Shown here: piece by piece, positions 28,065 to 28,114 of the stretch | Layout: each line of letters opens with the position of its first letter | Position numbering within the stretch: position 1 is the stretch's first letter | IMG/VR virus record: IMGVR_UViG_3300013100_000025 | Coordinates: 1-28,114 of that record | Reading direction: 5' to 3' (one strand) | DNA length: 28,114 bases | Origin: a virus | Translations under genes and position numbers: made by a program | The notes under the pieces: model-generated | Seen by the model: only the letters and a program-made list of their open reading frames with translations | The model's database searches: none | Told to the model about the DNA's origin: nothing

Positions 28065-28114
28065 ATGGGCGCAGCGCAACAGATCGAGATCCACGGCGAG
28101 AAGGGCGGCAGCAG
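28065..28114 (+). CDS. Tail tip/host specificity protein J (5' end only)
   Basis: The first 16 codons (MGAAQQIEIHGEKGGS) run off the right edge. ATG 28065 is preceded by GGAGG with 6-nt spacing. A Gly/Lys-rich start is common for gpJ, and the gene follows I as in lambda. J is the central tail-tip fibre that binds the receptor. The assignment rests on order and the short N-terminus. Confidence 0.72.
   Translation, partial: MGAAQQIEIHGEKGGS

Noticed and set aside
1-28114. CRISPR array, insertion sequence, integrase or tRNA genes
   Set aside because: No regularly spaced repeat-spacer structure, transposase, recombinase or full tRNA was found on either strand by reading.

Overview
This window is most of one lambda-like temperate siphophage genome (or prophage) at about 60% GC. 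Protein families and gene order suggest a Pseudomonas host, but no host chromosome is visible, so the host is inferred. It runs from the leftward operator/promoter (pL) region through immunity, replication, nin-type genes, lysis, packaging, head and tail, and stops a few codons into the tail-tip gene J. The integrase, left-arm recombination genes and attachment site would lie left of base 1. No endolysin is recognisable.

Bases 1-2520 form a classic CI/Cro switch. Three 17-bp operators spaced 24-25 bp sit between a leftward CI gene and rightward cro. Two more lie in a leftward promoter (pL) followed by a boxA and a boxB-like hairpin. Two further leftward genes follow cI: a zinc-ribbon protein and a coiled-coil single-TM protein. 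They occupy the position of lambda rexAB and end at a strong terminator. Bases 2550-7850 are the early rightward operon: a ribbon-helix-helix protein, a small protein, a terminator, Rha regulator, replication initiator with internal repeats, DnaC-like loader, small HTH-like protein, C39-like cysteine protease, NinB, NinG and a possible late antiterminator. Bases 7850-9720 hold a putative late promoter and leader, terminators, two membrane lysis proteins, an oppositely oriented 68-aa gene and repeat elements.

Bases 9720-20500 carry a phage metallopeptidase, TerS, TerL, a portal with a fused C-terminal Acb1-like 2H phosphodiesterase domain, a DUF2213 protease with a nested scaffold start, a decoration protein, the major capsid protein, connectors and the tail tube. 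Bases 20490-28114 are the lambda-order tail block: G/GT with a -1 frameshift site, tape measure, M, L, K, then a two-gene insertion (secreted protein plus lipoprotein, AT-richer at least in the first gene), then I and the start of J.

The most notable points are the portal-Acb1 fusion (a possible CBASS antagonist built into a structural protein), the cI-linked zinc-ribbon/TM pair, the exported moron pair between K and I, and a two-copy DNA element (CGCGACAC repeated exactly 32 bp apart) found both inside rha and downstream of the lysis genes.
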